A stretch of 39,400 nt of DNA from Burkholderiales bacterium UBA4657 (GCA_002405475.1 DHLX01000015.1:1-39400), one strand, 5' to 3'; counted from the stretch's first letter, positions 12,765-21,800 are shown. Notes: generated by a model from the letters alone, not told the origin. Program-made: numbers and translations.

Positions 12765-15194
12765 ATGCAATTTTCAGAATCCTGGCTGCGCAGCTTCGTT
12801 AACCCGGACTGGACGACAGCCGAGTTATCTCATGCCCTGACCATGGCCGGTTTAGAAGTCGAGGAAGAGCGTCCTGCTGCCCCCCCATTTCAGGGCGTGG
12901 TCGTGGCGCAAGTTAAACATGTCGAGCCACACCCGAACGCCGACAAACTCAAAGTTTGTCAGGTCGATGTAGGTGCCGCCCACCTGCTGCAAATTGTTTG
13001 TGGCGCGCCCAATGTGGTCGCTGGCATGAAAGTGCCGTGTGCGCTGGTAGGGGCTTCTTTGCCGCCAGGTGAAGACGGCAAACCATTCGAGATCAAGCTC
13101 GGCAAATTACGTGGCGTCGAGTCGCACGGCATGTTGTGCTCAGCGCGCGAACTGGGGCTGTCGCAAGATCATGCCGGATTACTACCCCTGGCAGACGATG
13201 CCCCGGTGGGGCAGGATTTTCGTGTTCACGCACGACTTGACGATACGGTGTTCGTGATCAAGCTGACACCGGATAAAGGGCACTGTTTGAGTTTGCTCGG
13301 CATAGCGCGCGAGGTCGCTGCCTTGAGTGATGCGGGCTTGACCTTGCCTGTCATAAAGCCGGTGCCAGTGACTCTGAACGAGGTGCTGCCAGTACGTATT
13401 AGTGCTACCGATTTATGCGGACGTTTTTCAGGCCGAGTGATTCGCGCTGTTAATGCCAAAGCGCCCACACCGGCCTGGATGAAAGAACGTCTGGAACGCG
13501 CCGGACAGCGCTCCATTTCTGCCCTGGTCGATATCTCCAACTACGTCATGCTGGAACTCGGGCGTCCTTCTCACGTCTTTGATCTCGACAAAATTCATGG
13601 TGCTCTGGAAGTGCGCTGGGGCAAAGCCGGAGAAAGCCTGGCTTTGCTCAATGGCAACAGCGTCAGCCTGGATGAAACAGTGGGCGTTATTGCCGATGAG
13701 CAGGGCGTTGAATCCTTAGCAGGCGTGATGGGCGGCGATGCGACTGCCGTGTCGCTAGAGACATGCAATATTTATGTTGAGGCGGCTTTCTGGTGGCCCG
13801 ATGCGATACGTGGGCGTGCCCGGCGGTTTAACTTTTCGACTGATGCTGCACACCGTTTTGAGCGTGGTGTGGATTACGCCACGACCGTCGAGCACCTGGA
13901 ACGTATCAGCGCCTTGATTTTGGAAATTTGTGGTGGCGAGTGTGGCCCTGTCGATGATCAGGCGCCACGTTTGCCACTACGCCAGCCAGTCACTTTACGC
14001 GTCAGTCGTGCTGCCAAAGTTTTAGGCATTCCCTTGAATGCCACGGCCTGCGCCAGCGTATTCACGCGCCTCGGATTAAGTTATGCCCAGGACAGTGATG
14101 TCTTCACGGTCACACCTCCCAGTTATCGCTTTGATCTTGAGATTGAAGAAGATCTGATCGAAGAAGTGGCGCGTATCGTAGGCTATGAGCGCATACCGGT
14201 GCGTGCCCCGTTAGCGCTTCAGCCGATGAAAAAAGATCAGGAAGGGCGGCGCAGTTTGCACCAGTTGCGCCAATTACTCGCAGGCCTCGACTATCAGGAA
14301 ACTATCAATTACACCTTTGTCGAAGAAGCTTGGGAACAGGACTTTGCGGACAATCGAAATCCCTTGCGTCTGCTCAATCCTATTGCCAGTCAAATGTCGG
14401 TCATGCGTTCTACTCTGGTTGGTTCCTTAATCCAGGTATTGAAGTACAACCTGAATCGTCGCGCTGACCGCATCAGAGTGTTTGAAGTGGGTCGCACCTT
14501 TGCGCGCGATGCGCGTATTACCGATTCCTTGAGCGAAGTATCAGGCCTGCATCAGCCTATGAAAGTTGCTGGCCTGGCCTACGGATCGGCCTGGCCTGAT
14601 CAATGGGGAATCGCCGGTCGCACTGTTGATTTTTTTGACCTCAAAGGCGATATCGAGACCTTGAGTGCCGCCAGTGGAGTCCCGATTTTCAATCCGGTAA
14701 TACATCCGGCGCTGCATCCCGGTCGTAGTGCCAGTATCTCGATAGCAGGCAAGGAAGTGGGTTGGGTAGGGGAACTACACCCGCGCTGGCAACAAAAATA
14801 TGAACTGCCGCAGGCGCCGGTGTTGTTTGAAATCGACGCATCGGCTTTACAACAATGTGAATTTCCAGCGCTACAAGAAACTTCACGCTTTCCGCCGGTT
14901 CGGCGTGATATTGCCATCGTCGTCGATCATGCCGTTAAATCGGCCGATTTGATGCGCTCCATACGCGAAGCAGTTGCTCAGGCGACGGCGGTGGCGGGCC
15001 TGACCAGCCTGTTGCTAGACATTGTTTTATTCGATGAATATCGTGGTAAGGGCTTGTTAAATAACGAGAAAAGTCTTGCTTTCCGCTTATGCTTGCAAGA
15101 TACTGAAAGCACATTGCAAGATGAGCACGTGGATACGGTGGTCGATAGCATTTTGGCCAGCGTGAAGCGGGAGTGGGGCGGTCGTTTACGCTAA
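12765..15194 (+). CDS. pheT: phenylalanyl-tRNA synthetase beta subunit
   Basis: An 809-residue subunit with the full bacterial domain set: an EMAP-like tRNA-binding domain (about 39-150, with VVVAQVKHVEPHPNADKLKVCQVD), the B3/4 editing domain (about 210-390, including SRPSHVFDLDKI-type sequence), B5 (about 405-475), the catalytic-like core and a C-terminal ferredoxin-fold anticodon-binding domain starting near FPPVRRDIAIVVD. It edits misacylated tyrosine and binds tRNA-Phe. CCGGAGG before the ATG is a strong ribosome site. It ends 22 bases before ihfA. Confidence 0.97.
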   Translation: MQFSESWLRSFVNPDWTTAELSHALTMAGLEVEEERPAAPPFQGVVVAQVKHVEPHPNADKLKVCQVDVGAAHLLQIVCGAPNVVAGMKVPCALVGASLPPGEDGKPFEIKLGKLRGVESHGMLCSARELGLSQDHAGLLPLADDAPVGQDFRVHARLDDTVFVIKLTPDKGHCLSLLGIAREVAALSDAGLTLPVIKPVPVTLNEVLPVRISATDLCGRFSGRVIRAVNAKAPTPAWMKERLERAGQRSISALVDISNYVMLELGRPSHVFDLDKIHGALEVRWGKAGESLALLNGNSVSLDETVGVIADEQGVESLAGVMGGDATAVSLETCNIYVEAAFWWPDAIRGRARRFNFSTDAAHRFERGVDYATTVEHLERISALILEICGGECGPVDDQAPRLPLRQPVTLRVSRAAKVLGIPLNATACASVFTRLGLSYAQDSDVFTVTPPSYRFDLEIEEDLIEEVARIVGYERIPVRAPLALQPMKKDQEGRRSLHQLRQLLAGLDYQETINYTFVEEAWEQDFADNRNPLRLLNPIASQMSVMRSTLVGSLIQVLKYNLNRRADRIRVFEVGRTFARDARITDSLSEVSGLHQPMKVAGLAYGSAWPDQWGIAGRTVDFFDLKGDIETLSAASGVPIFNPVIHPALHPGRSASISIAGKEVGWVGELHPRWQQKYELPQAPVLFEIDASALQQCEFPALQETSRFPPVRRDIAIVVDHAVKSADLMRSIREAVAQATAVAGLTSLLLDIVLFDEYRGKGLLNNEKSLAFRLCLQDTESTLQDEHVDTVVDSILASVKREWGGRLR

Positions 15195-15216
15195 ACTGGC
15201 TTTCAAAATAAATAAT

Positions 15217-15603
15217 ATGAATCAAGTTGAGGAAATCATTCCGTTCGGTAAGTTGGCCGCACTGGAGCCGCGTATGCCGGCTCCCGTTGTGGTTGAGACC
15301 AAACCTGAAGTTGCGGATGACAATACCCTGACCAAGGCCGAACTGGCTGAGCTGTTGTTCCAACGGGTCGGTCTGAACAAGCGTGAAGCCAAGGATATGG
15401 TAGAGGTTTTTTTTGAAGAAATTGCCTTGTCACTGCAGCGGGGTGATGCGGTCAAGCTATCGGGTTTTGGCAATTTTCAGCTACTCGACAAGCCATCGCG
15501 TCCGGGTCGTAACCCCAAAACGGGCGAGCAGATTCCTATCACGGCGCGTAGGGTAGTGACGTTTCACGCCAGTCAAAAACTCAAACAGCTGGTTGATCGT
15601 TAA
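15217..15603 (+). CDS. ihfA: integration host factor alpha subunit
   Basis: A histone-like DNA-bending protein of the HU/IHF family that pairs with IhfB. The core starts at LTKAELAELLFQRVGLNKREAKDMVEVFFEEI and contains the DNA-contact arm RPGRNPKTGEQIPITARRVVTF with the intercalating proline. The core is about 92 residues. From ATG 15217 the protein has 128 residues, about 35 more than the core, and no ribosome site precedes this start. The in-frame ATG at 15274 has GGAG 6 bases upstream and gives a 109-residue protein close to the usual length, so it may be the true start. Downstream of pheT as in many proteobacteria. Confidence 0.92.
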   Translation: MNQVEEIIPFGKLAALEPRMPAPVVVETKPEVADDNTLTKAELAELLFQRVGLNKREAKDMVEVFFEEIALSLQRGDAVKLSGFGNFQLLDKPSRPGRNPKTGEQIPITARRVVTFHASQKLKQLVDR

Positions 15604-15622
15604 CCTAGGCACTGCATAAGAC

Positions 15623-16093
15623 ATGGACCCCAGATCAAGTAGCCTGCCAGCCATTCCCGCCAAACGCTATTTCACAATAGGTGAAGTCAGCGAATTGTGT
15701 GGCGTCAAGCCCCATGTCCTGCGTTACTGGGAACAGGAATTCACCCAGCTCAAGCCGGTGAAGAGGCGCGGCAACCGTCGCTATTATCAACACCATGAAG
15801 TTTTGTTGATACGCCGCATACGTGAGCTGCTTTACGACCAGGGTTTCACTATCAGTGGAGCGCGTAATCGTCTGGAGGTGCGAACTGAAGCTGGTGCTTC
15901 GGCGCCACCGCTGGCTCCCGTGACACCCGCGCTGGTCGCAGCCTCGGCGGGTACCCCGCTGAGTCTGCGTCAGGAATTACAGGAAATTCTCGCGCTGCTC
16001 GATACTCAAGTCACGAACCCAGTGACAATACCCGTTAGGCAGACAGCAGCTGTTGTGTCATCGGAACCTGACCTGCATACTAGAGCGGCCTAG
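15623..16093 (+). CDS. MerR-family transcriptional regulator
   Basis: A 156-residue protein with a MerR-type winged helix-turn-helix at about residues 16-85: RYFTIGEVSELCGVKPHVLRYWEQEF, then RRGNRRYYQHHEVLLIRRIRELLYDQGFTISGARN. The rest is Ala/Pro-rich with a short helix (SLRQELQEILALLD) that may dimerise. No metal-binding cysteines are seen in the C-terminal part. This gene follows ihfA in most betaproteobacteria; its targets are not known to me. It is the last gene before tRNA-Pro. Confidence 0.88.
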   Translation: MDPRSSSLPAIPAKRYFTIGEVSELCGVKPHVLRYWEQEFTQLKPVKRRGNRRYYQHHEVLLIRRIRELLYDQGFTISGARNRLEVRTEAGASAPPLAPVTPALVAASAGTPLSLRQELQEILALLDTQVTNPVTIPVRQTAAVVSSEPDLHTRAA

Positions 16094-16136
16094 CTTTGCA
16101 GGCCAAGTGGCTTCGGTCTGGTTACCTCGATAAAAC

Positions 16137-16145
16137 TGATATACT
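16137..16145 (+). promoter_or_regulatory. extended -10 promoter of tRNA-Pro
   Basis: TGATATACT is a TGN-extended -10 element ten bases before the tRNA 5' end. As with the other two tRNA genes here, no clear -35 hexamer is present. Confidence 0.55.
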
Positions 16146-16153
16146 CTCGATCG

Positions 16154-16232
<79 letters not shown>

Positions 16233-16245
16233 CTCAATATTGACC

Positions 16246-16276
16246 AAAGGCGAAGTCTGTAATGCTTCGCCTTTTT
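16246..16276 (+). terminator. rho-independent terminator after tRNA-Pro
   Basis: AAAGGCGAAG (16246-16255) pairs with CTTCGCCTTT (16265-16274) around a nine-base loop and is followed by T residues. It ends 15 bases before the surE start codon, so surE must be read through or use a promoter that overlaps the hairpin. Confidence 0.8.
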
Positions 16277-16291
16277 CATTGCACTGGCATT

Positions 16292-17038
16292 ATGCGCATT
16301 CTGGTAAGTAACGATGACGGTTATCATGCCCCCGGTATTCATGCCTTGGCTCGCGCCATGTCGGCGTTGGGTGAAGTCATAGTTGTTGCGCCCGAACAAA
16401 ATCGCAGCGGTGCTTCCAACTCCTTAACCCTCGACCGGCCGTTGAATGTACATCGGGCTTCCAATGGCTTTTATTTTGTCAACGGCACACCGACCGATTG
16501 TGTTCATGTTGCAGTCACTGGACTACTTGATCCGAAACCTGATCTGATTGTGTCTGGCATTAACAACGGCGCCAATTTGGGCGACGACACTTTGTACTCG
16601 GGTACGGTAGCCGCCGCGATGGAAGGCTATATGTTTGGCCTGCCCGCGTTTGCTTTTTCCCTGACTGCCAAAGATTGGTCGCATCTGGAAACCGCAACTC
16701 GCGTTGCCCACGACATCGTCGCATATTACCTGGCTCAACCCTTATCACAGCCCTCCTTGCTAAGCGTCAATATTCCGGGGATTGCTTACGATTCTTTAGC
16801 CGGGTGGGAAGTGACACGACTGGGCAAGCGACATCCCTCCAGTCCCGTCATGCCAACACACAACCAGCGTGGCGAAACACTGTACTGGATTGGTCTGTCC
16901 GGTAGTGCCAAGGATGCCGAACGCGGCACTGATTTTCATGCCATTGCCGAAGGCAAGGTTTCAATTACACCTTTGAATATCGACTTGACCCATGTGGGAC
17001 AATTATCTGAGCTTAGTCATTGGTGGGGTAGCAAGTGA
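16292..17038 (+). CDS. surE: 5'/3'-nucleotidase SurE
   Basis: A 248-residue metal-dependent phosphatase that removes phosphate from nucleoside monophosphates and is linked to stationary-phase survival. It begins MRILVSNDDGYHAPGIHAL, which holds the metal-binding Asp-Asp pair at residues 8-9. The blocks NRSGASNSLTL, NGTPTDCVHVA and SGINNGANLGDDTLYSGTVAAAMEG complete the active site. An earlier in-frame start at 16262 would begin inside the terminator hairpin, so 16292 is preferred. The stop overlaps the GTG start of pcm by 4 bases. Confidence 0.96.
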   Translation: MRILVSNDDGYHAPGIHALARAMSALGEVIVVAPEQNRSGASNSLTLDRPLNVHRASNGFYFVNGTPTDCVHVAVTGLLDPKPDLIVSGINNGANLGDDTLYSGTVAAAMEGYMFGLPAFAFSLTAKDWSHLETATRVAHDIVAYYLAQPLSQPSLLSVNIPGIAYDSLAGWEVTRLGKRHPSSPVMPTHNQRGETLYWIGLSGSAKDAERGTDFHAIAEGKVSITPLNIDLTHVGQLSELSHWWGSK

Positions 17039-17853
17039 CACGAAACCAGGAAGACAAGGACAAAAAAGGCTGGATGGCAGCGGTACAGAAAAATCAGCCT
17101 GTAGGCGTCAGCCACAAATTCCGTATTGCCGGTGATGCACATGTAGGTCGCCCCGGCAGTAAGGAACTGCGCCCTACGGTCATTCCAGATGACCCCGGCA
17201 TGGTATCGAGCGGTCTGCGACGTCAATTAGTAGAACGGCTGGCAGCGCGAGGTATTCGCGATCCGCAGGTGTTACACGCGATGCTGGCGGTACCTCGTCA
17301 TTGTTTTGTTGAACCAGGTCTGGCCAGTCGCGCTTATGAAGATGTCGCTTTGCCGATTGGACATGCGCAGACCATATCGCAGCCATTTATTGTTGCCCGC
17401 ATGGCTGAACTGGCCATGAATGGGCGTAGCAGGTTAAAACGCGTACTGGAAATTGGTACGGGCTGCGGCTATCAGGCGGCGGTTTTATCCTGCCTGGCAG
17501 AAAAAGTTGTTTCCATCGAGCGCATCAAGGCCTTGCATGAACTGGCCAGAAACAATTTACAGGTGGCGGGTATCAGACAAGTACGCTTGATTTATGGCGA
17601 TGGCGTACAGGGTTGGGTGGCAGAGCAGCCTTATGATGCGATTGTGGTTGCCGCAGCAGGGCTGGAAATAGCCCCGGCTTGGCTAGAGCAACTGGCTATC
17701 GGGGGAAGATTGGTGGCGCCGCTTGCCAGCATCAAATCGGCGGCAACAACAGGACAACGCCTGGTTGTGGTGGAACGTACCGCCAGCCAGGACTGGCAAC
17801 GTCAGGACCTGGATGCCGTAAACTTTGTACCCTTGTTGGGTGGAATACAATAA
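17035..17853 (+). CDS. pcm: protein-L-isoaspartate O-methyltransferase
   Basis: A 272-residue SAM-dependent enzyme that repairs isoaspartyl residues in aged proteins. The core starts near SSGLRRQLVERLAARGI. It carries YEDVALPIGHAQTISQPFIVARM, and the SAM-binding motif I is LEIGTGCGYQAAVL. The protein is about 60 residues longer than the E. coli enzyme because of a basic, low-complexity N-terminal extension. It starts with GTG inside the surE stop (GTGA), so the extension rests on that start; no better ribosome site is seen upstream of it. The surE-pcm-nlpD order is the classical one that normally leads to rpoS. Confidence 0.93.
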   Translation: MTRNQEDKDKKGWMAAVQKNQPVGVSHKFRIAGDAHVGRPGSKELRPTVIPDDPGMVSSGLRRQLVERLAARGIRDPQVLHAMLAVPRHCFVEPGLASRAYEDVALPIGHAQTISQPFIVARMAELAMNGRSRLKRVLEIGTGCGYQAAVLSCLAEKVVSIERIKALHELARNNLQVAGIRQVRLIYGDGVQGWVAEQPYDAIVVAAAGLEIAPAWLEQLAIGGRLVAPLASIKSAATTGQRLVVVERTASQDWQRQDLDAVNFVPLLGGIQ

Positions 17854-17865
17854 AAGGAGGGGATT

Positions 17866-18774
17866 GTGTTGAAGTGTTATTTATTTTCCAAGTTATTGCT
17901 AATCACTATCCTGCTCTCGGCCTGTTCCAGTCCTACCCGGCAGGCACCGATTGAAGATCGAACTCCCTTGGTGCGACCCGCCGCAACGAGCGCACCGGCC
18001 GCTAGCAACACCAGCAGTGCCCCCGTAGTGAATAATGCGCCCACTACAGTCACGGTTACGCCCCAGACCGACAAACCCGGCTTTCATACCGTAAAACCCG
18101 GTGAAACCTTGTATAGCATTGCACTGGCCTATGGGCAGGATTTTCGTCAGGTGGCTGCCTGGAATCAACTGGCCGATGCTGATGTCATCAAAGTAGGGCA
18201 GGTATTGCGCGTTAGTGCTCCTGATAATATGACAGCTACGCCGGCTGCGGTGCAGACTGCGCCAGTAAAAGCGCCCGCCATCATTGAATCCCGTCCTTTA
18301 GGCACTTCGACCGCGCCCGCTTCGCCAGCCTCGACAGCTTCGAGCAATGCACCGGCACCTATTGTGACCCCGACGCCTGCCAAGCCGTCAGAACTGACAC
18401 TGCCCGCTATTGATTGGGCCTGGCCAGTAAATGGTACGGTCATCGAACGCTTTGATGAAGTACGCAACAAAGGCATCGATATCGCAGGCAAGCAGGGCGA
18501 TGCTGTACTGGCGTCTGCTGATGGCAAAGTGGTTTATGTCGGTAATGGTTTGCGTGGTTACGGTAATCTGGTCATTGTCAAACATAATGACGACTTCATT
18601 TCTGCTTATGCTCACAATAACAAGTTACTGGTGCAACTGAACGAGGCAGTGAAGCGAGGACAGAAAATTGCCGAAATGGGCAGTACCGATGCTGATCGTC
18701 CCAAACTACACTTCGAGATTCGGCGTGAAGGCAAACCCGACGATCCTTTAAAATATTTGCCTGAGCGCAAGTAA
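17866..18774 (+). CDS. nlpD: NlpD-like murein hydrolase activator lipoprotein
   Basis: A 302-residue lipoprotein starting at GTG, with a very strong AAAGGAGGGG ribosome site. The signal peptide ends in the lipobox LLSAC, making Cys20 the lipidated residue. A LysM peptidoglycan-binding domain spans about residues 69-115 (FHTVKPGETLYSIALAYG). After an Ala/Pro/Thr-rich linker comes a LytM/M23 domain (about 205-300). Its first metal-ligand motif is degenerate: NKGIDIAG replaces the usual His-containing form. This is as in E. coli NlpD, which activates amidase AmiC at the septum and has no hydrolase activity of its own. In most relatives rpoS follows; here the next gene is an exonuclease 20 bases on. 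Confidence 0.94.
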   Translation: MLKCYLFSKLLLITILLSACSSPTRQAPIEDRTPLVRPAATSAPAASNTSSAPVVNNAPTTVTVTPQTDKPGFHTVKPGETLYSIALAYGQDFRQVAAWNQLADADVIKVGQVLRVSAPDNMTATPAAVQTAPVKAPAIIESRPLGTSTAPASPASTASSNAPAPIVTPTPAKPSELTLPAIDWAWPVNGTVIERFDEVRNKGIDIAGKQGDAVLASADGKVVYVGNGLRGYGNLVIVKHNDDFISAYAHNNKLLVQLNEAVKRGQKIAEMGSTDADRPKLHFEIRREGKPDDPLKYLPERK

Positions 18775-18794
18775 TTTTTCTGTAGCAGGCCTAC

Positions 18795-19562
18795 ATGATA
18801 CCGACCTTGGTATTTGATATTGAGACCATTCCCGATGTGGCGGGCATTCGTGCGTTGACGGATTACGAGGGTTCTGATGCTGAAGTGGCCGAGCGTGCCT
18901 TTGCCGCGCGCCGGGAAAAAACTGGCAGCGATTTTTTGCCGCATCATTGGCATCGCGTCTGCGCCATTTCCTGCGTCATGCGCGACCAGGACGGTTTGCG
19001 CGTCAAGTCTTTGGGTCAATTGGAAGACGATGAGCCGCGACTATTGCAGCAATTTTTTTCGACCATTGATAAATACACCCCGCAGTTAGTGAGCTGGAAC
19101 GGCGGTGGATTTGATCTGCCGGTGCTGAATTATCGTGCCCTGATTCATGCGGTGCCTGCACCGCGTTATTGGGACTGGGGCGACGATGACCGTGATTTCA
19201 AATGGAATAACTATCTGAGCCGTTACCATACGCGCCACCTTGACTTGATGGATGTGCTGGCCATGTACACCGGTCGCGCCAACGCCCCACTGGATGACAT
19301 GGCGAAACTTTGCGGCTTTCCTGGCAAGCTGGGCATGGATGGCAGCAAGGTGTGGCAGGCCTACCAGGACGGGCAGCTGGAACAAATACGCGCCTATTGC
19401 GAAACCGATGTCATGAATACCTGGCTGGTCTATTGTCGTTTTAAGCGGCTTCGGGGTACCTTGACCAGCGCGGCCTACGATCAGGAAATGGATCTGGTGC
19501 GTCAGACACTCGGCCAGTTGGACGGAGCACATTGGAAAGAATATCTCGACGCATGGAAATGA
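18795..19562 (+). CDS. PolB-type 3'-5' exonuclease domain protein
   Basis: A 255-residue DEDD-superfamily exonuclease related to the proofreading domain of family B DNA polymerases. Exo I is seen as VFDIETIPD (Asp8, Glu10), Exo II as LVSWNGGGFDLPVLNYR, and Exo III around YCETDVMNTWLVYCRF. It is conserved in betaproteobacteria between rpoS and rlmD. The biological substrate has not been firmly shown to my knowledge. It overlaps the rlmD start by 4 bases (ATGA). Confidence 0.85.
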   Translation: MIPTLVFDIETIPDVAGIRALTDYEGSDAEVAERAFAARREKTGSDFLPHHWHRVCAISCVMRDQDGLRVKSLGQLEDDEPRLLQQFFSTIDKYTPQLVSWNGGGFDLPVLNYRALIHAVPAPRYWDWGDDDRDFKWNNYLSRYHTRHLDLMDVLAMYTGRANAPLDDMAKLCGFPGKLGMDGSKVWQAYQDGQLEQIRAYCETDVMNTWLVYCRFKRLRGTLTSAAYDQEMDLVRQTLGQLDGAHWKEYLDAWK

Positions 19563-20881
19563 AGGACAAGGAGGCTCAGACTTCAGGCACATATGTCGAA
19601 TCACTGGACCTGGAAGCGCGCGGAGTAGCCAAACAAGACGGCAAGGTCATTTTCATAGACGGAGCGCTGCCCGGCGAAACTGTTCAATATTCCAGCTATC
19701 GCAAAAAGCCCAGCTACGAGTTTGCGCAATTAACCGAAATCAAACGTTCTAGCAGTGTGCGTATAGCGCCGCGTTGCCCACACTTTGGTGTTTGTGGCGG
19801 TTGCTCCATGCAGCACCTCGACCCGGTGGCGCAACTGGCCGTCAAACAACGTGTGCTGGAAGATAACTTGTGGCACATCGCCAAGGTCAAGCCCGACATG
19901 ATGCTCAGACCGATACAAGGCCCGGACTGGCGCTATCGTTACCGTGCGCGCCTGTCGGTGCGTTATGTAGCAAAAAAAGGCGGGGTACTGGTCGGTTTTC
20001 ACGAAAAAAAATCCAGTTATGTCGCGGATATGCGTGAATGCCATGTCTTGCCCAAGGCCATTTCCGACCTGTTGCTGCCCTTGCGTAGCCTGGTCGAGTC
20101 CTTGTCAATTCGTGAGCGCCTGCCGCAAATTGAATACGCCCAGGGTCAATTTGTCACCGTCATGGTTCTGCGGGTTTTAGAAGCACCTAGCACGCAAGAT
20201 CAAGCGCTGCTGCGTCAGTTTGCCGAGCAGCATCAGGTGCAATTCTGGTTGCAGCCTCAGGGGCCTGACTCTGCGGTACCGTTTTGGCCTGTAAATGCAC
20301 CCGAGCTCAGCTATGCACTTGGCGAATTTGGTCTGCACATGCCGTTCAAACCCACCGACTTTACTCAGGTCAATCATCAGATCAATCAGAGCCTGGTGTC
20401 TTACGCCCTGCGTTTGCTCCAAGTACAAAGTATCGACAGAGTGCTGGATTTATTTTGTGGCCTGGGTAACTTCACCCTACCGCTGGCCACGCAAGCGCGC
20501 CAGGTGCACGGCATAGAAGGCAGCGAAACGCTGGTGCAACGAGCGTTAGACAATGCGCAGCGCAACGGCCTGAACAATGCCAGCTTTGCGGCACGCAACT
20601 TGTTTGAAATAACGCCAGAGGAAATGAGCTCGTGGGGTGCGTTTGACCGCGTTTTGATAGACCCACCGCGTGAAGGTGCGCTGGCGGTTGCGCAAGCTTT
20701 GGCATCAGAGCAAGTGCCCAGACCAAAGCGGCTGGTTTACGTGAGCTGCAACCCGGCCACCCTGGCACGCGATGCGGCGGTACTGACGCATGAGGGCGGC
20801 TGGAAACTCAGCGCCGCGGGTGTCGTGAACATGTTCCCGCACACCTCACATGTGGAGTCAATTGCTGTATTCGATGCCTGA
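19559..20881 (+). CDS. rlmD: 23S rRNA (uracil-1939-C5)-methyltransferase
   Basis: A 440-residue SAM-dependent enzyme (RumA) that makes m5U1939 in 23S rRNA. The N-terminal TRAM-like domain includes SLDLEARGVAKQDGKVIFIDGALPGE. An iron-sulphur cluster site is formed by CPHFGVCGGC and a later cysteine (DMRECHVL). The methyltransferase core has LDLFCGLGNFTLPLA and DPPREGA, and the catalytic Cys397 lies in YVSCNPATLARD. I chose the ATG overlapping the exonuclease stop (ATGA). An ATG two codons and a TTG nine codons upstream are in frame, and either could be used. A terminator follows. Confidence 0.94.
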   Translation: MKDKEAQTSGTYVESLDLEARGVAKQDGKVIFIDGALPGETVQYSSYRKKPSYEFAQLTEIKRSSSVRIAPRCPHFGVCGGCSMQHLDPVAQLAVKQRVLEDNLWHIAKVKPDMMLRPIQGPDWRYRYRARLSVRYVAKKGGVLVGFHEKKSSYVADMRECHVLPKAISDLLLPLRSLVESLSIRERLPQIEYAQGQFVTVMVLRVLEAPSTQDQALLRQFAEQHQVQFWLQPQGPDSAVPFWPVNAPELSYALGEFGLHMPFKPTDFTQVNHQINQSLVSYALRLLQVQSIDRVLDLFCGLGNFTLPLATQARQVHGIEGSETLVQRALDNAQRNGLNNASFAARNLFEITPEEMSSWGAFDRVLIDPPREGALAVAQALASEQVPRPKRLVYVSCNPATLARDAAVLTHEGGWKLSAAGVVNMFPHTSHVESIAVFDA

Positions 20882-20885
20882 CAAT

Positions 20886-20913
20886 AAAAAACGCCGGACT
20901 TGCCGGCGTTTTT
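20886..20913. terminator. bidirectional terminator between rlmD and the BI-1 gene
   Basis: AACGCCGG pairs with CCGGCGTT around ACTTG, flanked by an A run and a T run. It serves both convergent genes. Confidence 0.9.
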
Positions 20914-20933
20914 AACTTTGCAGGTATCAACAC

Positions 20934-21629
20934 TTATTCGTTATTGTTGGTCAGCCCCAGAATCGACAGCAGGAACTGAAAGATATTAAACAAGTCCAGG
21001 TACACCGCCAGCGTGGCTGATACATAGTTGGTTTCACCGCCGTTGACGATACGGCTCAGGTCATACAACAGGTAGGCTGAAAAAATGCCAAAGCCAATGA
21101 CTGAAATGGTCAGAGCCAGCGCAGGTAATTTCAGGAAATAATTGGCCACAATAGCAACGATCAGCATGATGACGCCAATGAACAGGAATTTACCCATGTT
21201 GGAAAAATCACGCTTGGTTGTAGTGGCATATGCGCCCAAGGCCATGAACATAAAGCCGGTACCTGCCGCAGCGGTGGCAATTAACTGCGGGCCGCTAGGT
21301 AGTGCGAGGTAAACTTGCAATATGCGTGACAAAAACAGACCCATGATAAAGGTAAAGCCCAGTAACAGGGCTACGCCCAAACCCGAGTTTTTGTTTTTCT
21401 CAATCGCCCAGACGAAGCCAAAAGCTACCGCCATGAAAATGACGAATCCAATCAGGCCGGAAGGCATGGGCAGACGCAAAGCAACGCCTAACCAGGCTCC
21501 CAGCACGGTGGGCACCATGGTCAGTGCCAGCAGCCAGTAAGTGTTACGCAAGACGCGATTACGCTGCAAGGCATAATCGGCGCTGGCGCCTTTACCAAAG
21601 CCGTAAGTGTTAAGGTTTTGCTGTTCCAT
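20934..21629 (-). CDS. BI-1/YccA-family inner-membrane protein
   Basis: A 231-residue protein with about seven hydrophobic segments, the Bax-inhibitor-1 (UPF0005) fold. It has the late block FGIFSAYLLYDLSRIVNGGETNYVSATLAVYLDLFNIFQFLL, with the Asp residues that form the pH-sensing pair in family members, and a short polar tail. E. coli YccA modulates the membrane protease FtsH. FtsH itself is not in this window, but its partners HflK and HflC are encoded at 32392-34700. The preferred start (21629) gives MEQQNLNTYGFG; a longer frame reaches 21695 without an obvious ribosome site. Divergent from ndk across about 210 bases. Confidence 0.87.
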   Translation of the reverse strand: MEQQNLNTYGFGKGASADYALQRNRVLRNTYWLLALTMVPTVLGAWLGVALRLPMPSGLIGFVIFMAVAFGFVWAIEKNKNSGLGVALLLGFTFIMGLFLSRILQVYLALPSGPQLIATAAAGTGFMFMALGAYATTTKRDFSNMGKFLFIGVIMLIVAIVANYFLKLPALALTISVIGFGIFSAYLLYDLSRIVNGGETNYVSATLAVYLDLFNIFQFLLSILGLTNNNE

Positions 21630-21800
21630 ATGCTTCAATAGTCCTTTCTGCTTGACCAAAACAGGTGTGGCGAGACCATTCCCAGCCACATGCATACATT
21701 AAATCAAATCAAGCTGGAATGCACCTATTCCCCTGCCCTTGTCATGGGGACGTATCAATTTGTGAAAACCCGATAAGACACTTTTTTGTAACAAACCGAC

